Shown piece by piece: positions 63,590-64,000 of a DNA stretch of 64,000 nt (position 1 is its first letter; each line of letters begins with the position of its first letter). The DNA is taken from positions 35,906,676-35,970,675 of the forward strand of contig OU862915.1 in NCBI GenBank assembly GCA_917880885.1. The letters run 5' to 3'. The translations under genes were made by a program, and so were the position numbers. Source of the stretch: Limnephilus marmoratus (taxonomy: Eukaryota > Arthropoda > Insecta > Trichoptera > Limnephilidae). The notes below the pieces were generated by a model that worked only from the letters and a program-made list of their open reading frames with translations, did no database searches and had not been told where the DNA came from.

Positions 63590-64000
63590 CTAAAACCAAA
63601 ACCTCCTAACTCTGAACTGTGAAAAACTATGTATATTCCATTCTATAATACCAAAAGGGCGGCACCCTTAACTCACCTAAATATAAAGTTTCACAAAAAT
63701 TCTTGCAACCCTGTTTTGTGTGCTAACTGTATAGAAATGAATTCGGGGAACACTGTTAAATACCTAGGAATTATTATAGACAGCCAACTAAAATGGACAA
63801 ATCACGTAGAAAACCTTGTAAATAAACTTAGGTATTTGACTTACATTTTTAAACGATTAAATAAAATAGTTGATATTAAAAGAATGAAACTGGTATATCA
63901 TGCATTGGTGCAATCATCAATATCTTATGGAATAATTGGATGGGGGGGTATTTATGATACCCATATTAAGCAACTAGAAATTACTCAAAAATTAATAATA
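63590..64000 (+). pseudogene. LINE-D reverse transcriptase, running off the window
   Basis: The frame is open from about 63593 to the window end without a stop: NLLTLNCEKTMYIPFYNTKR, then NTVKYLGIIIDSQLKW, HVENLVNKLRYLTYIFKRLN, YHALVQSSISYGIIGWGG. These are the blocks after the RT palm (thumb and connection). The catalytic FADD region upstream is missing, so the copy is 5'-truncated at about 63585, but it may be intact to its 3' end beyond the window. Confidence 0.85.

Overview
This is an AT-rich eukaryotic window, almost certainly from an insect or other arthropod nuclear genome. It has no operons, and most of it is intergenic or intronic DNA made of layered, mostly dead transposable elements. 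The mix of elements (Jockey/CR1-type, RTE-type and restriction-like-endonuclease-type LINEs, Penelope-like elements, Helitrons, hAT, mariner and pogo-like DNA transposons, tRNA-headed SINEs) fits an insect, perhaps a hemipteran; I cannot name the species. Family names below (SINE-A, SINE-H, SINE-T, LINE-A, LINE-D, LINE-J, LINE-L, LINE-R, PLE-P) are mine and label sequences that recur inside this window.

Layout. 0.2-2.2 kb: a decayed minus-strand LINE (LINE-J) with another repeat (Q) inserted in its reverse transcriptase (RT). 2.6-3.3 kb: an element with perfect 39-bp inverted ends. 6.9-8.2 kb: LINE-A and LINE-D 3' ends. 9-12.6 kb: LINE-J, SINE-T, LINE-R and LINE-L fragments plus a 224-bp tandem repeat. 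13-19.5 kb: SINE-A and SINE-H copies, a mariner-like element, head-to-head Penelope ends and a pogo-like element inside a SINE. 19.9-22.9 kb: the best-preserved gene of the window, a LINE-A copy with a 586-codon RT reading frame but a broken endonuclease. 23-28.4 kb: SINE-H, Penelope pieces, a hAT element with an 8-bp target duplication and a complete 500-bp Helitron. 30.6-36 kb: SINEs, a GC-rich duplicated tract with a minus-strand promoter-like signal, and a 151-bp solo Penelope unit with a 13-bp target duplication. 37-39 kb: a LINE-D copy split by another LINE. 41-44.7 kb: a 128-bp satellite, SINEs and an RTE-like LINE. 44.7-46.2 kb: a minus-strand Helitron carrying a short internally deleted LINE with an intact ORF1. 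48.7-50.7 kb: LINE-R and LINE-A-like 3' ends. 51.6-52.3 kb: the only good candidate for a host gene, a GC-rich island with two spliced coding exons that start with a signal peptide. 53-64 kb: more LINE, SINE and Penelope pieces; the window ends inside a LINE-D RT.

How the parts relate. LINEs supply RT, while the SINEs and truncated LINE tails are the passengers. Several LINE families end in stem-loops, two of which are kept by paired changes, as expected for RNA structures recognised by the element's own RT. The Penelope-like family links a GIY-YIG endonuclease C-terminus at 60.1-60.4 kb to a terminal repeat with a hammerhead-ribozyme-like core, and that terminal repeat recurs alone, inverted or decayed at 2.9, 12.8, 15.2, 24.5, 34.5, 35.3 and 60.5 kb. 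Two related hammerhead-like cores of other families lie at 16.5 and 25.0 kb. This Penelope/hammerhead set is the most interesting system here; its general type is known, while the solo unit with a long target duplication and the head-to-head palindromes deserve a check.
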